Positions 1 to 12,747 of a DNA stretch of 64,000 bases are shown one piece after another (the stretch's first letter is position 1; each line of letters opens with the position of its first letter). This DNA is from Glandiceps talaboti (lineage: Eukaryota > Hemichordata > Enteropneusta > Spengelidae): the NCBI RefSeq assembly GCF_964340395.1, contig NC_135560.1:445001-509000 (forward strand). Direction: 5' to 3'. The notes below the pieces were generated by a model that was given only the letters and a program-made list of their open reading frames with translations, did not search any database and was not told where the DNA came from. The translations under genes and the position numbers were made by a program.

Positions 1-3000
1 TACCATCAAGACCAGACTATCTAGTTAGAATGTCACACTCATTCTATGAACACCAGACTATCTAGTTAGAATGTCACACTCATTCTATCAAGACCAGACT
101 ATCTAGTTAGAATGTCACACTCATTCTATCAACACCAGACTTTCTAGTTAGGATGTCACACTCATTCTATCAACACCAGACTATCTCGTTAGAATGTCAC
201 ACCCATTCTATCAACACCAGACTATCTAGTTAGAATGTCACACTCATTCTATAAAGACCAGAGTATCTAGTTAGAATATCACACTCATTCTATCAACACC
301 AGACTATCTAGTTAGGATGTCACACTCATTCTATCAACACCAGACTATCTAGTTAGGATGTCACACTCATTCTATCAAGACCAGACTATCTAGTTAGAAT
401 GTCACACTCATTCTATAAAGACCAGACTATCTAGTTAGAATGTCACACTCATTCCATAAACACCAGACTATCTAGTTAGAATGTCACACTCATTCTACCA
501 ACACCACACCATCTACCGGTAGTTAGAATGTCACACTCATTCTATCAAGACCTGACTATCTAGTTAGGATGGCACACTCACAAGACCAGACAATCTAGTT
601 AGAATGTCACACTCATTCTATCAAGACCAGACTATCTAGTTAGAATGTCACATTCATTCTATCAACACCAGACAATCTAGTTAGGATGTCACACTCATTC
701 TATCAACACCAGACTATCTGGTTTGAATGTCACACTCATTCTATCAAGACCAGACTATCTAGTTAGGATGTCACACTCATTCTATCAACACCAGACTATC
801 TAGTTAGAATGTCACACTCATTCTATCAACACCAGACAATCTAGTTAGAATGTCACACTCATTCTATCAAGACCAGACTATCTAGTTAGGATGCCACACT
901 CATTCTATCAAGACCAGACTATCTAGTTAGAATGTCACACTCATTCTATCAAGACCAGACTATCTAGTTAGAATGTCACACACATTCTATCAAGACCAGA
1001 CTATCTAGTTAGAATGTCACACTCATTCTATCAAGACCAGACTATCTAGTTAGAATGTCACACTCATTCTATCAAAACCAGACTATCTAGTTAGAATGTC
1101 ACACTCATTCCATAAACACCAGACTATCTAGTTAGAATGTCACACTCATTCTATCAACACCAGACTATCTAGTTAGAATGTCACACTCATTCTATCAACA
1201 CCAGACTATCTAGTTAGGATGTCACACTCATTCTATCAAGACCAGACTATCTAGTTAGAATGTCACACTCATTCTATCAACACCAGACTATCTAGTTAGG
1301 ATGTCACACTCATTCTACCAACACCACACCATCTAGTTAGAATGTCACACTCATTCTATCAAGACCTGACTATCTAGTTAGGATGCCACACTCATTCTAT
1401 CAAGACCAGACTATCTAGTTAGAATGACACACTTATTCTATCAAGACCAGACTATCTAGTTAGAATGTCACACTCATTCTATCAACACCAGACAATCTAG
1501 TTAGGATGTCACACACATTCTATCAACACCAGACTATCTGGTTTGAATGTCACACTCATTCTATCAACACCAGACTATCTAGTTAGGATGTCACACTCAT
1601 TCTATCAAGAGCAGACTATCTAGTTAGGATGTCACACACATTCTATCAACACCAGACTATCTGGTTAGAATGTCACACTCATTCTATCAAGACCAGACTA
1701 TCTAGTTAGAATGTCACACTTATTTTATCACGACCAGACTATCTAGTTAGAATGTCACACTCATTCTATCAAGACCAGACTATCTAGTTAGGATGTCACG
1801 CTCATTCTATCTACACCAGACTATCTAGTTAGAATGTCACACTCATTCTATGAACACCAGACTATCTAGTTAGAATGTCACACTCATTCTATCAAGACCA
1901 GACTATCTAGTTAGAATGTCACACTCATTCTATCAACACCAGACTTTCTAGTTAGGATGTCACACTCATTCTATCAACACCAGACTATCTCGTTAGAATG
2001 TCACACCCATTCTATCAACACCAGACTATCTAGTTAGAATGTCACACTCATTCTATAAAGACCAGAGTATCTAGTTAGAATATCACACTCATTCTATCAA
2101 CACCAGACTATCTAGTTAGGATGTCACACTCATTCTATCAACACCAGACTATCTAGTTAGGATGTCACACTCATTCTATCAAGACCAGACTATCTAGTTA
2201 GAATGTCACACTCATTCTATAAAGACCAGACTATCTAGTTAGAATGTCACACTCATTCCATAAACACCAGACTATCTAGTTAGAATGTCACACTCATTCT
2301 ACCAACACCACACCATCTACCGGTAGTTAGAATGTCACACTCATTCTATCAAGACCTGACTATCTAGTTAGGATGGCACACTCACAAGACCAGACAATCT
2401 AGTTAGAATGTCACACTCATTCTATCAAGACCAGACTATCTAGTTAGAATGTCACATTCATTCTATCAACACCAGACAATCTAGTTAGGATGTCACACTC
2501 ATTCTATCAACACCAGACTATCTGGTTTGAATGTCACACTCATTCTATCAAGACCAGACTATCTAGTTAGGATGTCACACTCATTCTATCAACACCAGAC
2601 TATCTAGTTAGAATGTCACACTCATTCTATCAACACCAGACAATCTAGTTAGAATGTCACACTCATTCTATCAAGACCAGACTATCTAGTTAGGATGCCA
2701 CACTCATTCTATCAAGACCAGACTATCTAGTTAGAATGTCACACTCATTCTATCAAGACCAGACTATCTAGTTAGAATGTCACACACATTCTATCAACAC
2801 CAGACTATCTAGTTAGAATGTCACACTCATTCTATCAAGACCAGACTATCTAGTTAGAATGTCACACTCATTCTATCAAAACCAGACTATCTAGTTAGAA
2901 TGTCACACTCATTCTATCAACACCAGACTATCTAGTTAGGATGTCACACTCATTCTATCAAGACCAGACTATCTAGTTAGAATGTCACACTCATTCTATC

Positions 3001-5812
3001 AACACCAGACTATCTAGTTAGGATGTCACACTCATTCTACCAACATCACACCATCTAGTTAGAATGTCACACTCATTCTATCAAGACCTGACTATCTAGT
3101 TAGGATGCCACACTCATTCTATCAAGACCAGACTATCTAGTTAGAATGACACACTTATTCTATCAAGACCAGACTATCTAGTTAGAATGTCACACTCATT
3201 CTATCAACACCAGACAATCTAGTTAGGATGTCACACACATTCTATCAACACCAGACTATCTGGTTTGAATGTCACACTCATTCTATCAACACCAGACTAT
3301 CTAGTTAGGATGTCACACTCATTCTATCAAGAGCAGACTATCTAGTTAGGATGTCACACACATTCTATCAACACCAGACTATCTGGTTAGAATGTCACAC
3401 TCATTCTATCAAGACCAGACTATCTAGTTAGAATGTCACACTTATTTTATCACGACCAGACTATCTAGTTAGAATGTCACACTCATTCTATCAAGACCAG
3501 ACTATCTAGTTAGGATGTCACGCTCATTCTATCTACACCAGACTATCTCGTTAGGATGTCACACTCATTCTATCAAGACCAGACTATCTAGTTAGAATGT
3601 CACATTCATTCTATCAACACCAGACTATCTAGTTAGAATGTCACACTCATTCTATCAACACCAGACTATCTAGTTAGGATGTCACACTCATTCTATCAAG
3701 ACCAGACTATCTAGTTAGAATGTCACACTCATTCTATGAACACCAGACTATCTAGTTAGAATGTCACACTCATTCTATCAAGACCAGACTATCTAGTTAG
3801 AATGTCACACTCATTCTATCAACACCAGACTTTCTAGTTAGGATGTCACACTCATTCTATCAACACCAGACTATCTCGTTAGAATGTCACACCCATTCTA
3901 TCAACACCAGACTATCTAGTTAGAATGTCACACTCATTCTATAAAGACCAGAGTATCTAGTTAGAATATCACACTCATTCTATCAACACCAGACTATCTA
4001 GTTAGGATGTCACACTCATTCTATCAACACCAGACTATCTAGTTAGGATGTCACACTCATTCTATCAACACCAGACTATCTAGTTAGAATGTCACACTCA
4101 TTCTATAAAGACCAGACTATCTAGTTAGAATGTCACACTCATTCCATAAACACCAGACTATCTAGTTAGAATGTCACACTCATTCTACCAACACCACACC
4201 ATCTACCGGTAGTTAGAATGTCACACTCATTCTATCAAGACCTGACTATCTAGTTAGGATGGCACACTCACAAGACCAGACAATCTAGTTAGAATGTCAC
4301 ACTCATTCTATCAAGACCAGACTATCTAGTTAGAATGTCACATTCATTCTATCAACACCAGACAATCTAGTTAGGATGTCACACTCATTCTATCAACACC
4401 AGACTATCTGGTTTGAATGTCACACTCATTCTATCAAGACCAGACTATCTAGTTAGGATGTCACACTCATTCTATCAACACCAGACTATCTAGTTAGAAT
4501 GTCACACTCATTCTATCAACACCAGACAATCTAGTTAGAATGTCACACTCATTCTATCAACACCAGACAATCTAGTTAGAATGTCACACTCATTCTATCA
4601 AGACCAGACTATCTAGTTAGGATGCCACACTCATTCTATCAAGACCAGACTATCTAGTTAGAATGTCACACTCATTCTATCAAGACCAGACTATCTAGTT
4701 AGAATGTCACACACATTCTATCAACACCAGACTATCTAGTTAGAATGTCACACTCATTCTATCAAGACCAGACTATCTAGTTAGAATGTCACACTCATTC
4801 TATCAAAACCAGACTATCTAGTTAGAATGTCACACTCATTCCATAAACACCAGACTATCTAGTTAGAATGTCACACTCATTCTATCAACACCAGACTATC
4901 TAGTTAGAATGTCACACTCATTCTATCAACACCAGACTATCTAGTTAGGATGTCACACTCATTCTATCAAGACCAGACTATCTAGTTAGAATGTCACACT
5001 CATTCTATCAACACCAGACTATCTAGTTAGGATGTCACACTCATTCTACCAACACCACACCATCTAGTTAGAATGTCACACTCATTCTATCAAGACCTGA
5101 CTATCTAGTTAGGATGCCACACTCATTCTATCAAGACCAGACTATCTAGTTAGAATGACACACTTATTCTATCAAGACCAGACTATCTAGTTAGAATGTC
5201 ACACTCATTCTATCAACACCAGACAATCTAGTTAGGATGTCACACACATTCTATCAACACCAGACTATCTGGTTTGAATGTCACACTCATTCTATCAACA
5301 CCAGACTATCTAGTTAGGATGTCACACTCATTCTATCAAGAGCAGACTATCTAGTTAGGATGTCACACACATTCTATCAACACCAGACTATCTGGTTAGA
5401 ATGTCACACTCATTCTATCAAGACCAGACTATCTAGTTAGAATGTCACACTTATTTTATCACGACCAGACTATCTAGTTAGAATGTCACACTCATTCTAT
5501 CAAGACCAGACTATCTAGTTAGGATGTCACGCTCATTCTATCTACACCAGACTATCTCGTTAGGATGTCACACTCATTCTATCAAGACCAGACTATCTAG
5601 TTAGAATGTCACATTCATTCTATCAACACCAGACTATCTAGTTAGAATGTCACACTCATTCTATCAACACCAGACTATCTAGTTAGGATGTCACACTCAT
5701 TCTATCAAGACCAGACTATCTAGTTAGAATGTCACACTCATTCTATCAACACCAGACTATCTAGTTAGGATGTCACACTCATTCTATCAACACCAGACTA
5801 TCTGGTTAGAAT
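1..5812. repeat. 41-bp satellite array with higher-order repeat
   Basis: About 141 tandem copies of a 41-bp unit (core ACTATCTAGTTAGAATGTCA) run from the left edge to 5812. Variant units recur at fixed distances. ATTCTATGAA occurs at 41, 1845 and 3731, and the insertion ATCTACCGGT at 511, 2315 and 4201. Both give shifts of 1804 (44 units) and 1886 (46 units). This shows duplication of whole 1.8-2.0 kb blocks. Blocks differ by whole units gained or lost, for example one extra unit near 4560 and two lost near 2900. The left end lies outside the window. Confidence 0.98.
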
Positions 5813-6101
5813 TGTCTTGTCGTGTTGAGTTCCTATGAGTAGAATTTTCGTTTAGATTCTCACTTGGCTTTCCCCACTTTAAATCTGAACACTCTTTCTT
5901 TTTCTTTTTTTTTATCTGAAAATTATCAAGAAAGGAAAACATCTTTGTTCTACGTGTGAATGAAATATGACATGAATAGCCTACTAGAAACAAACATAAC
6001 GCAAAGCAATTTTGTATTCCCCCCCCCCCCCCCCCCGAATCTCATTTGGACAAATGATTTGTAATTATTATTAGTCACATAAAACAATGAAATAATCTTA
6101 C
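5813..6101. other. Intron flank with poly-C tract
   Basis: This is single-copy-looking intron between the satellite and the BLM winged-helix exon. It holds a C homopolymer at about 6019-6036. I see no coding potential. Confidence 0.6.
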
Positions 6102-6319
6102 TTTGATATTGCCATGTAGCAATTGATGTGATTTGCTGCCAGTATACACATATAATGCCATCTGATCCTGATAAGTAGAGTGTATCTCTTCCTGTAGAAT
6201 ACCATCCAATACAAGCTTGCGTAGGAGTCGTTCACAATTGTGATGACCAAACTCCATACCTTTGCCATACAGTGGCAAACGATTATGTCCACATGATAAA
6301 ATCTTAGAAGTCTGAGCAC
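6102..6319 (-). CDS. BLM: BLM exon, RQC winged helix core
   Basis: This 218-nt exon follows GTATTATAG and ends at a GTAAGATT donor. The first two bases complete Gly, then AQTSKI and, after a short insertion, LYGKGMEFG, then HHNCERLLRKLVLDGIL, and it ends LLHGNIK. This matches the BLM winged helix (the region with FGKG, ERLFKKLILD and NGNLK in vertebrate BLM). It ends in phase 0. The remaining exons (rest of RQC, HRDC, nuclear localisation) lie left of position 1, beyond the 41-bp satellite, so the satellite lies in an intron of this gene unless the gene is broken. Confidence 0.92.
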
Positions 6320-7540
6320 CTATAATACAAATTTCACAAAAAAAAAGCTTTGAAATTCAACTATCTCTATAGTCAATCACCTACAAATCGCAAATTTGTC
6401 TGATGAATGCCGATATCTTTTCCAGCAGTGGGTGGGGTGTTACTGAAGATGATACCAATGTTGGGGTGTTACTGAAGGTGATACCAATGTTTTCTCAATC
6501 ACATTAGAGATTTGTGAGAGGGTAAAAATGTCCAAAATATCAAACAGTCTTATACAGACTTACCTCTCAGAATCACATGGAGCAATTCTAACATAAAAAA
6601 ATTAAACAAGTCTTCATAGAAGACACAGCTTCTCTCTCCTTCAAAAACTTTACTTCTATGTGACTGAATGGAACCATGATTTAAAAGAAATCTTATAATG
6701 CAGGAAATTGCTGAATATCAATAATTGAACATTAAGCTCAGAGTCGAGTCAAGGCCAAGTCAAGGTTAAAGGGAAGGTCCAATCAAATGACATTGCAATT
6801 TCTATTGACAGATTAAATATGTGACAAGTGATTTATACCATTTTTTGAATTCAATTATCATTGGTATAGCTTAAAAATCGGTTTTAGTTTCCGAAATAAC
6901 AAGGTCATGTATGTCACCGTTTTGCCCTTAAATACAGTGCCATCCAGTGTTCACTTTGAGAAATTGTGATGTCACGTCACCCTATCACTGAGGGAAAAGT
7001 ATTCCATGTATAAAACCAGTAAAGGCTACTGGTTCCTGGTCAAATTACCTACGTTCCCCACGGCTGTAGCCATAATCAAAGTGAACTGATAGAAAACATA
7101 TAAAATGCTTTGAAATTGATGTTTTAACTTTATAAATAAGGCAAGTTAGTGTCATAAAATATCTTGATCGTATTTTTTTTTAAAACAATGCATAGTCCAA
7201 CTGTATGCTTTGCTTTCCGTGATCCTGATAGTTCATTGTTTTCATTTTGATATATGTACATCTATATCAATGTCAAACGACACAACACTATAAATGTGAA
7301 CACAGGTTGTGCTTGTGCTTTGAAAGATGGTGAAACACTACATGTCACTGTGCACATGGTAATGAACCCAATAAAAAGAAAATGAAATAAAACAAGCACA
7401 AAATTTTCAAGAAGGATAGTTATCTGATAAAACTTACTGTTACAAAGAATTTGTGGTCTACTTTTGCAAAGATTTGGAAAGGTCATAGAATGTACAGTGA
7501 CGACACACGATATGTCTGAACTATAACAGTGTTCGTACAC
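6320..7540. other. BLM intron, no recognised feature
   Basis: This is AT-rich intron. There is a small local duplication at about 6430-6490 (the GGTGTTACTGAAG phrase occurs twice). I recognise no gene or repeat family. Confidence 0.5.
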
Positions 7541-7544
7541 TTAA

Positions 7545-9620
7545 AGAAAACAAAATTCCAGGACTTTCCAGGGGTTTTTCGTCATTTTTCCGAGGTAGCT
7601 AAATGGTCCAAAATTGGCCACTTTTTGACAAAGTGCTAGATCTAGCACTTCGCCACTTTTTGACAAAGTGCTAGATCTAGCACTTCGTCAGTTTTCGCTG
7701 AAGTACTAGATCTAGCACTTCGCCAGAAAACAACGAAGTGTGGGACTGTAAACAACGAAGCGCCTCCAACAGCTTGATATAACGTGGTCATTCGCATCGA
7801 TAAACGTCACATACATGCGTCATGTCAGTAGTCCGTGTAGGTGGTCGAGTGGTGCATGATCGACTCCAAAAACTTATCTTTGGCCAATTGTAACAACGAC
7901 ACGATTGATCTGGTTTGTTAAATGTTTGCCGAGTAAAACAGCCAGTTGAAAGTTCACGTTGCCGTACGGTTGTTACCGGGGGTTGTGTGTTCTTTATTCT
8001 TTATTCTATAAAAATCTTTAAAATTTCTCCAAACTGTTTGAACGGATAGTTTTATTATGTTCATCTCTCTGAATTGACAAAATCAATATGGGGGTTATTG
8101 TGTTTGTTTTTAAACAAACCGGCAACCCCCCCCCCCCCCCCCCCCCCAGTTCACGAAGTGACGTTTATTACTGCTCCACGATCCTCGGCATCACACTACG
8201 CTAATTATAGCATTATGAAGTCACTTCCTCTGAACCGAACCAAACTATAACCGATGGCTATTATTATTATTTCTCACATTGGATATAATTTCTGAGCGAA
8301 CAGGAATTACATAAGGGACGATATTGAAGTTGGTGATTGTCTAGGAATGTAAAAAAATTCAGTAAATAGTAATGTCGTGATGGTTTACTTGAGATCTGGC
8401 GAAGTCATGGATTATTTATTGTCGTTGTTTTCAGTCAAGAAGTTGGCAGTACCAAGTATATGGAATTTACAAAACAGTAGTAACGGGTTATTTATAGATA
8501 TCTATCAAAATATTAACAGCAATAATGAAGGGCTGAAATTAAAATTGTTCACACGAATATGTTTTCGCACTTATGTTTTATGTTTTCGATAGCAATATTT
8601 TTTGTCATCTATTAACGATCTGATAATACTGAAAAAAGTGAATCTATTCAATAGAAATAAAGTGAACATGATCTAAACTTACACCCTGACTTTATTTTCG
8701 TGTTCAATGATCAAGAAAAATCTTCGCTCTCGCATCTAGACACACACTAACCCCCCCCCCCCACACACACACCAAGAAATTCAGTTTTCCATTATATTAT
8801 TTCTTTGTCATGCAATGTTACAAATGTCACTGCCATTAAATCTGCAGTATGAAGTCTGTGACGCAATCCGAACTAAATGTTTCTACTTCCTGAAATCTTC
8901 GAAGTTTTGCCTGTATATGGGAGTGCGTTATTTGACATGAACAGCTGTCAAAATGGAGGTCTATGGTTGTTGGTAGTGGTGTCAAGCCGTTGTCAAGTAC
9001 GGAGTACGAAACGTGGTACCGAAACGACCACGTGCTGTAGTTGAAGTCTGTGACACATGCCAAACAAAATGTTTGTAGTTTCGACTGTATATGGGAGTGC
9101 GTTATTTGACGTGACAGCTGTCAAAATGGCGGTCTGCAGACGGTTGGTAGTGGTGTCAAGCCGTTGTAAGGAGTACGAAACGTGGAAGGGAAACGACCAC
9201 GTGCTGTAGTTTTCGCCGCATAGAACATCGAAAAAATACAAAACTGAACGTTACTAAAAATTACGAAGTAGAAACTTGTTTGTGCATTGGCAAAACATAC
9301 GGAAAATCAAACTCTAAGGTCGTTAAACACGGGAAGTAACATTTTACACTGAGAGTAATAACATGTCCATTACTGGTATAACATGACATATTTACCGATG
9401 ACCTAGCACTTTGCCACACTTTGCCACTCTTTGTTGAACTGCTAGATCTAGCACTTCGCCACTTTTTGACAAAGTGCTAGATGTAGCACTTCGTCACTTT
9501 TCGCTAAAGTGCTAGATCTAGCACTTTGTCAAAAAGTGGCGAAGTACTAGATCTAGCACTTTGCCCCGCAACTGTTCCGATTTTGAATTCTTTGTTACAT
9601 ATTTTTCCAGGGGTATTCAT
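7545..9620. repeat. Repeat flanked by clusters of a 20-bp palindrome
   Basis: Two clusters of a 35-bp tandem unit, each unit containing the palindrome AAGTGCTAGATCTAGCACTT or a near copy, lie at 7631-7720 (three copies, at 7631, 7666 and 7701) and 9437-9561 (four copies, at 9437, 9472, 9507 and 9542). TTTCCAGGGG phrases lie outside both clusters (about 7568 and 9608). The 1.7 kb between them holds a poly-C tract (8126-8147), a second one (8751-8762) and a direct duplication. This looks like an element with repeated palindromic subterminal regions, but its exact ends and any TSD were not resolved. Confidence 0.5.
8848..9212. repeat. Direct tandem duplication of about 180 bp
   Basis: The phrases GAAGTCTGTGAC, TGTATATGGGAGTGCGTTAT, GTGGTGTCAAGCCGTTGT and AACGACCACGTGCTGTAGTT each occur twice in the same order, with moderate divergence. 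The two halves meet near 9043. Confidence 0.85.
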
Positions 9621-10733
9621 ATTGATCACTAAAGTATATTTTTGAATGACATCTAATTGTCTGATGTGGACGAGAAGAAATTAACAAGGGTTCCCATAAT
9701 ATGTCACAAAACATTTAAAAGACAATCGACACTAAGCAAGACGTTGGTTTCAAAACCACGTTTGCACGCTAAGATTAAATGAAGAAACCTCTGTCCTATC
9801 CCCTAAGTAGTCATTTCGTCAAACTGGTGCATTGATCGTGTAAGATTTGAGTCACAGAATTTGTCACTCTAATTCAGACATATCCAGAAAAAAAACAAAT
9901 TAAAAACTAAAGTTTGTCCACATTATTGTACGGTTTGATGTGACTAGATTTAGAGGTCACCAAAATTTTGAAGAAAATTTTGAAGAAAGTCATCATTTAC
10001 AAAATTTCACATTATGAATACATCAGACTTCTTGAGATGTCGAAACATTGCCATAGTGACGAGTGGATTTGCTGTGTTAAGCGAGTGACGAACTCTAGTG
10101 CACAACTGACGATTTCGTTGAATTTCGCTCATTTTATTCATTTTTTAACGAATAAATTAAGTGTGATATTAACACATTGACACTCGTTCATTTAAAGTTC
10201 ACTAACATTTGTTGGTGGCTCGTGTTTTGACTGCTTTGACGGTGTTTCAAACAATGCAAATGTAAAGTATTGAAACCTGTGATTTTTTCCTGCTAGGAAA
10301 GCTAAACAAGGGACGTAGACTGGTGAATTAGTTGATGATTAGCATCTAGTTGTCGATCTATTTAACCAGGATAATACAATATAATATTGTTTGAAACCTG
10401 TGAGGAGTCTCATTACTAGACTTTGGTGGCTATGTCGGTGTTAAGCAAAGTATACATACAATTAATTTAAGAACAAAAAGATATCGGTTTTACAGTTTCA
10501 TACACTTGACACTTCATTTGTTGCGATTGACGACAGTCGGTCACTCACACTTTGATGGTAATCAGTCATTACCGACCTGTTTTAATTGTTTTTAGTCCTC
10601 CAGTCACCTTTTGGAACATTTTGACAGCTTGGGAATGCACGTAAACATTTGATTGGTCAATAAGACCTTAAATACTGCTGGAAACTTATGCAGCAGATCA
10701 GTTGCATACTGTACCTTCAAGTACCAAGCAAGT
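9621..10733. other. BLM intron, no recognised feature
   Basis: No repeat family or coding segment recognised. The last 70 bp hold an inverted CCAAT-like ATTGG and a TAAATA motif upstream of the HIRAN pseudogene, which could be a relic of its promoter (weak). Confidence 0.4.
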
Positions 10734-11123
10734 ATGAAAGTCATTATCAGAGGTGTTCTTGCTGTCGGCATGTCTCACTATGATGACGGCAGGCAGTTGA
10801 AAGTGGGACAGGGCTACCAACTCTGAAGAGACACTGATAACCCGTACGATAGGAACGCTGTAGCATTAGTTGGCATGGACGATGGAAAGAAAGTAGCGAG
10901 TCTGAAGAGGGATGTGGCCAGGGTTTTGGCGAAGGTAATGGATCTTGGGTTTTCATCCGATGACCGTTACCTGATCAAGCCAAAGGAGAACGCCTTCTTT
11001 CACTCTCGTAGAGTGGGTAGGGCCCAGGTATGCAACCTCGGGTTCCGTTTACACGAGAGTAAGGAAATGGCAATAAGAAATCTCCTGCGTTGTACAGCCC
11101 TTCAATACAGTGTCACTGTATAA
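10734..11123 (+). pseudogene. HIRAN-domain small protein, one in-frame stop
   Basis: From ATG at 10734 one frame runs to TAA at 11123 (129 residues) with a single TGA at 10824-10826. It reads VIRGVLAVGMSHYDDGRQLK, then stop, then RDTDNPYDRNAVALV, GKKVASLKRDVARVLAKVMD, and later DRYLIKPKE. The order G-x-x-x-Y, NPYDRNAV and a helix with ARVLAKVM fits the HIRAN domain, a DNA-end-binding module known from HLTF/Rad5 and from small stand-alone proteins. The stop sits where Arg is expected, so CGA to TGA decay at a CpG would explain it. Apart from that stop the frame is open, so decay is recent, or the stop is a read error. It sits on the opposite strand to BLM in an intron, without visible introns of its own, as a retrocopy or mobile-element cargo would. 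Confidence 0.55.
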
Positions 11124-11440
11124 CTTCTTCATCGCCTTCAATTTGAAGGCATGATTCAAACAGCCCTTTTCAGGGCCACCACATCCTCCAAAAAGAGAAC
11201 CACCATTAACCAGCACTTGAATTGTAGTCTGTAACCACACACAGTATAAAGCTAGATCTCAACTCATTCACTTTGTATGTATGTATACATGTGTATGTAC
11301 TGTATGCATGTATGTTTGTGAAATGATGTAGACATGTATAAGTGTGACTATAACACATTCCTTGTCGATAAAAGCAACAAACAAAAAATACTAGTAACCT
11401 CACTCATTTCATACTACCAATCTCCCTAAACTGGTTCAGG
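11124..11440. other. Short TG/TA-rich intron segment
   Basis: It holds an irregular run of GTATG/ACATG repeats at about 11275-11340. Nothing else recognised. Confidence 0.4.
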
Positions 11441-12020
11441 TATTTTTGTTTGCTTGGTTGTTCATGCCATTTTATTGATAAAAGAATCATATACAGTATT
11501 ATAAGTAACGTGTAGCAATCTAATCATTCTCTGTGACTTCGGATACTGAGTATCAAAATGTAACCAATGTGACCTTTTGAACTTCATTCCAAAAAGACGC
11601 AAAACAGAGACACTGACGTGATTTGATTAGTGTTTCACCAAACGTGTGACTGTACCATATTGACGCATGTGTGTTGACGGCTCCTGCTTTGAGGCTGTGA
11701 GCTACCCGACTTTTGTATTCTGTGATCTGGTAACTTGTCTAGTACATAATTGAACAAATTAACACCTACATTTGTCACAAGTCAACGTGTCACAGTATGT
11801 TCGCAGTTGTAAACAATAGAGCACTGCAACTGACGGATGCCGACAGAGCAATACTGCCCATCAATCAGTGTCAAATTTCATTGTTCTCAGCTCAACGTAT
11901 TGTTTATGTTCACACAAAAAATCCACTGACAGCCTTGCGCGAAAATTAAACTGCGCGTAATCACCGTGATCTCCCAAAGCGCGAAAATAAGACTGCGCAA
12001 TAATTACCCTGTATACAGTA
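11441..12020 (-). mobile_element. Truncated copy of the TA-flanked TIR element
   Basis: This segment is the reverse complement of 46129-46700, the left third of the complete TIR element described there. Shared landmarks are CGTGTAGCAATCTAATCATT, GCGCGAAAATTAAACTGCGC and the end AATAATT. The terminal 20 bp are degraded (ACCCTGTATACAGTA instead of the perfect TIR), and the other end is missing. Confidence 0.8.
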
Positions 12021-12158
12021 ACTGAATACGTTCAGCCCTTGTGTCTTGATGTTAATGTATGTTTCACGTGTTGCGGAACATCGTGACTTCTCAACTCAAC
12101 TTGACCATTTAGGAATGTTACTGTACTGACAAACATAAAAAAGTAGTTTATTCTTTTA

Positions 12159-12747
12159 GAACATGTAAAACAAATACCCATTTATCGATGACATAAAAGT
12201 CAAAACCGTACTTCCACAACCCAGAAATTCAAGCACAACCCAGAATTTCAACTGCATTTCCGAAGGCCCTGGTATAGCCATGTGTGAGCTTGTAGTATGT
12301 CGACTCATGCACCAAACTTGTAACAATTTCTAATTGTGGGTGCTTTGATACTCGCTACAATGTTATGATAATCTTGCTAACAGACCTCCTGTTACCCCTG
12401 GGACTGTTACAATATTATGTCGCTGAAATGATGACTGGACTTGGAGTAGCAAGATCAAAACAAACATTGCGGCACCCATTCAACTACGCATAGGCACGGT
12501 CTGTGGGCAAAGCGTTTCGTGGAACGATCGGTTGACTGTCTGGGTTTAATTAGTGTGATTCACTCTGGTGGCGAAAGACTTTAGATATATTTTCGCTATT
12601 TCACATTTACGAGACTCAGTGTAGTGAATCATATGAATGGGTGGTTCAAGCACAGACATGTCAATCATCAATATTAATCGATCATTTTCCAGCGTTTTCC
12701 AGGGAAGGTTTGAAATTCCAGGGTTTTCCAGAACCGTGCAAACCCTG
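12159..12747. mobile_element. hAT-like non-autonomous element, copy 1
   Basis: About 590 bp shared with 36820-37381: AACATGTAAAACAAAT at the left, GACTGTCTGGGTT in the middle, then a right end with repeated TTTTCCAGG/TTCCAGGG blocks finishing CCGTGCAAACCCTG. Read from the other strand the end is CAGGGTTTGCACGG followed by repeated CTGGAAAACC, as in hAT superfamily termini with subterminal repeats. No matching left TIR was found, so assignment is tentative. Confidence 0.55.

Noticed and set aside
1-5812. CRISPR array
   Set aside because: The 41-bp units are contiguous with no unique spacers, and the setting is a spliced animal gene.
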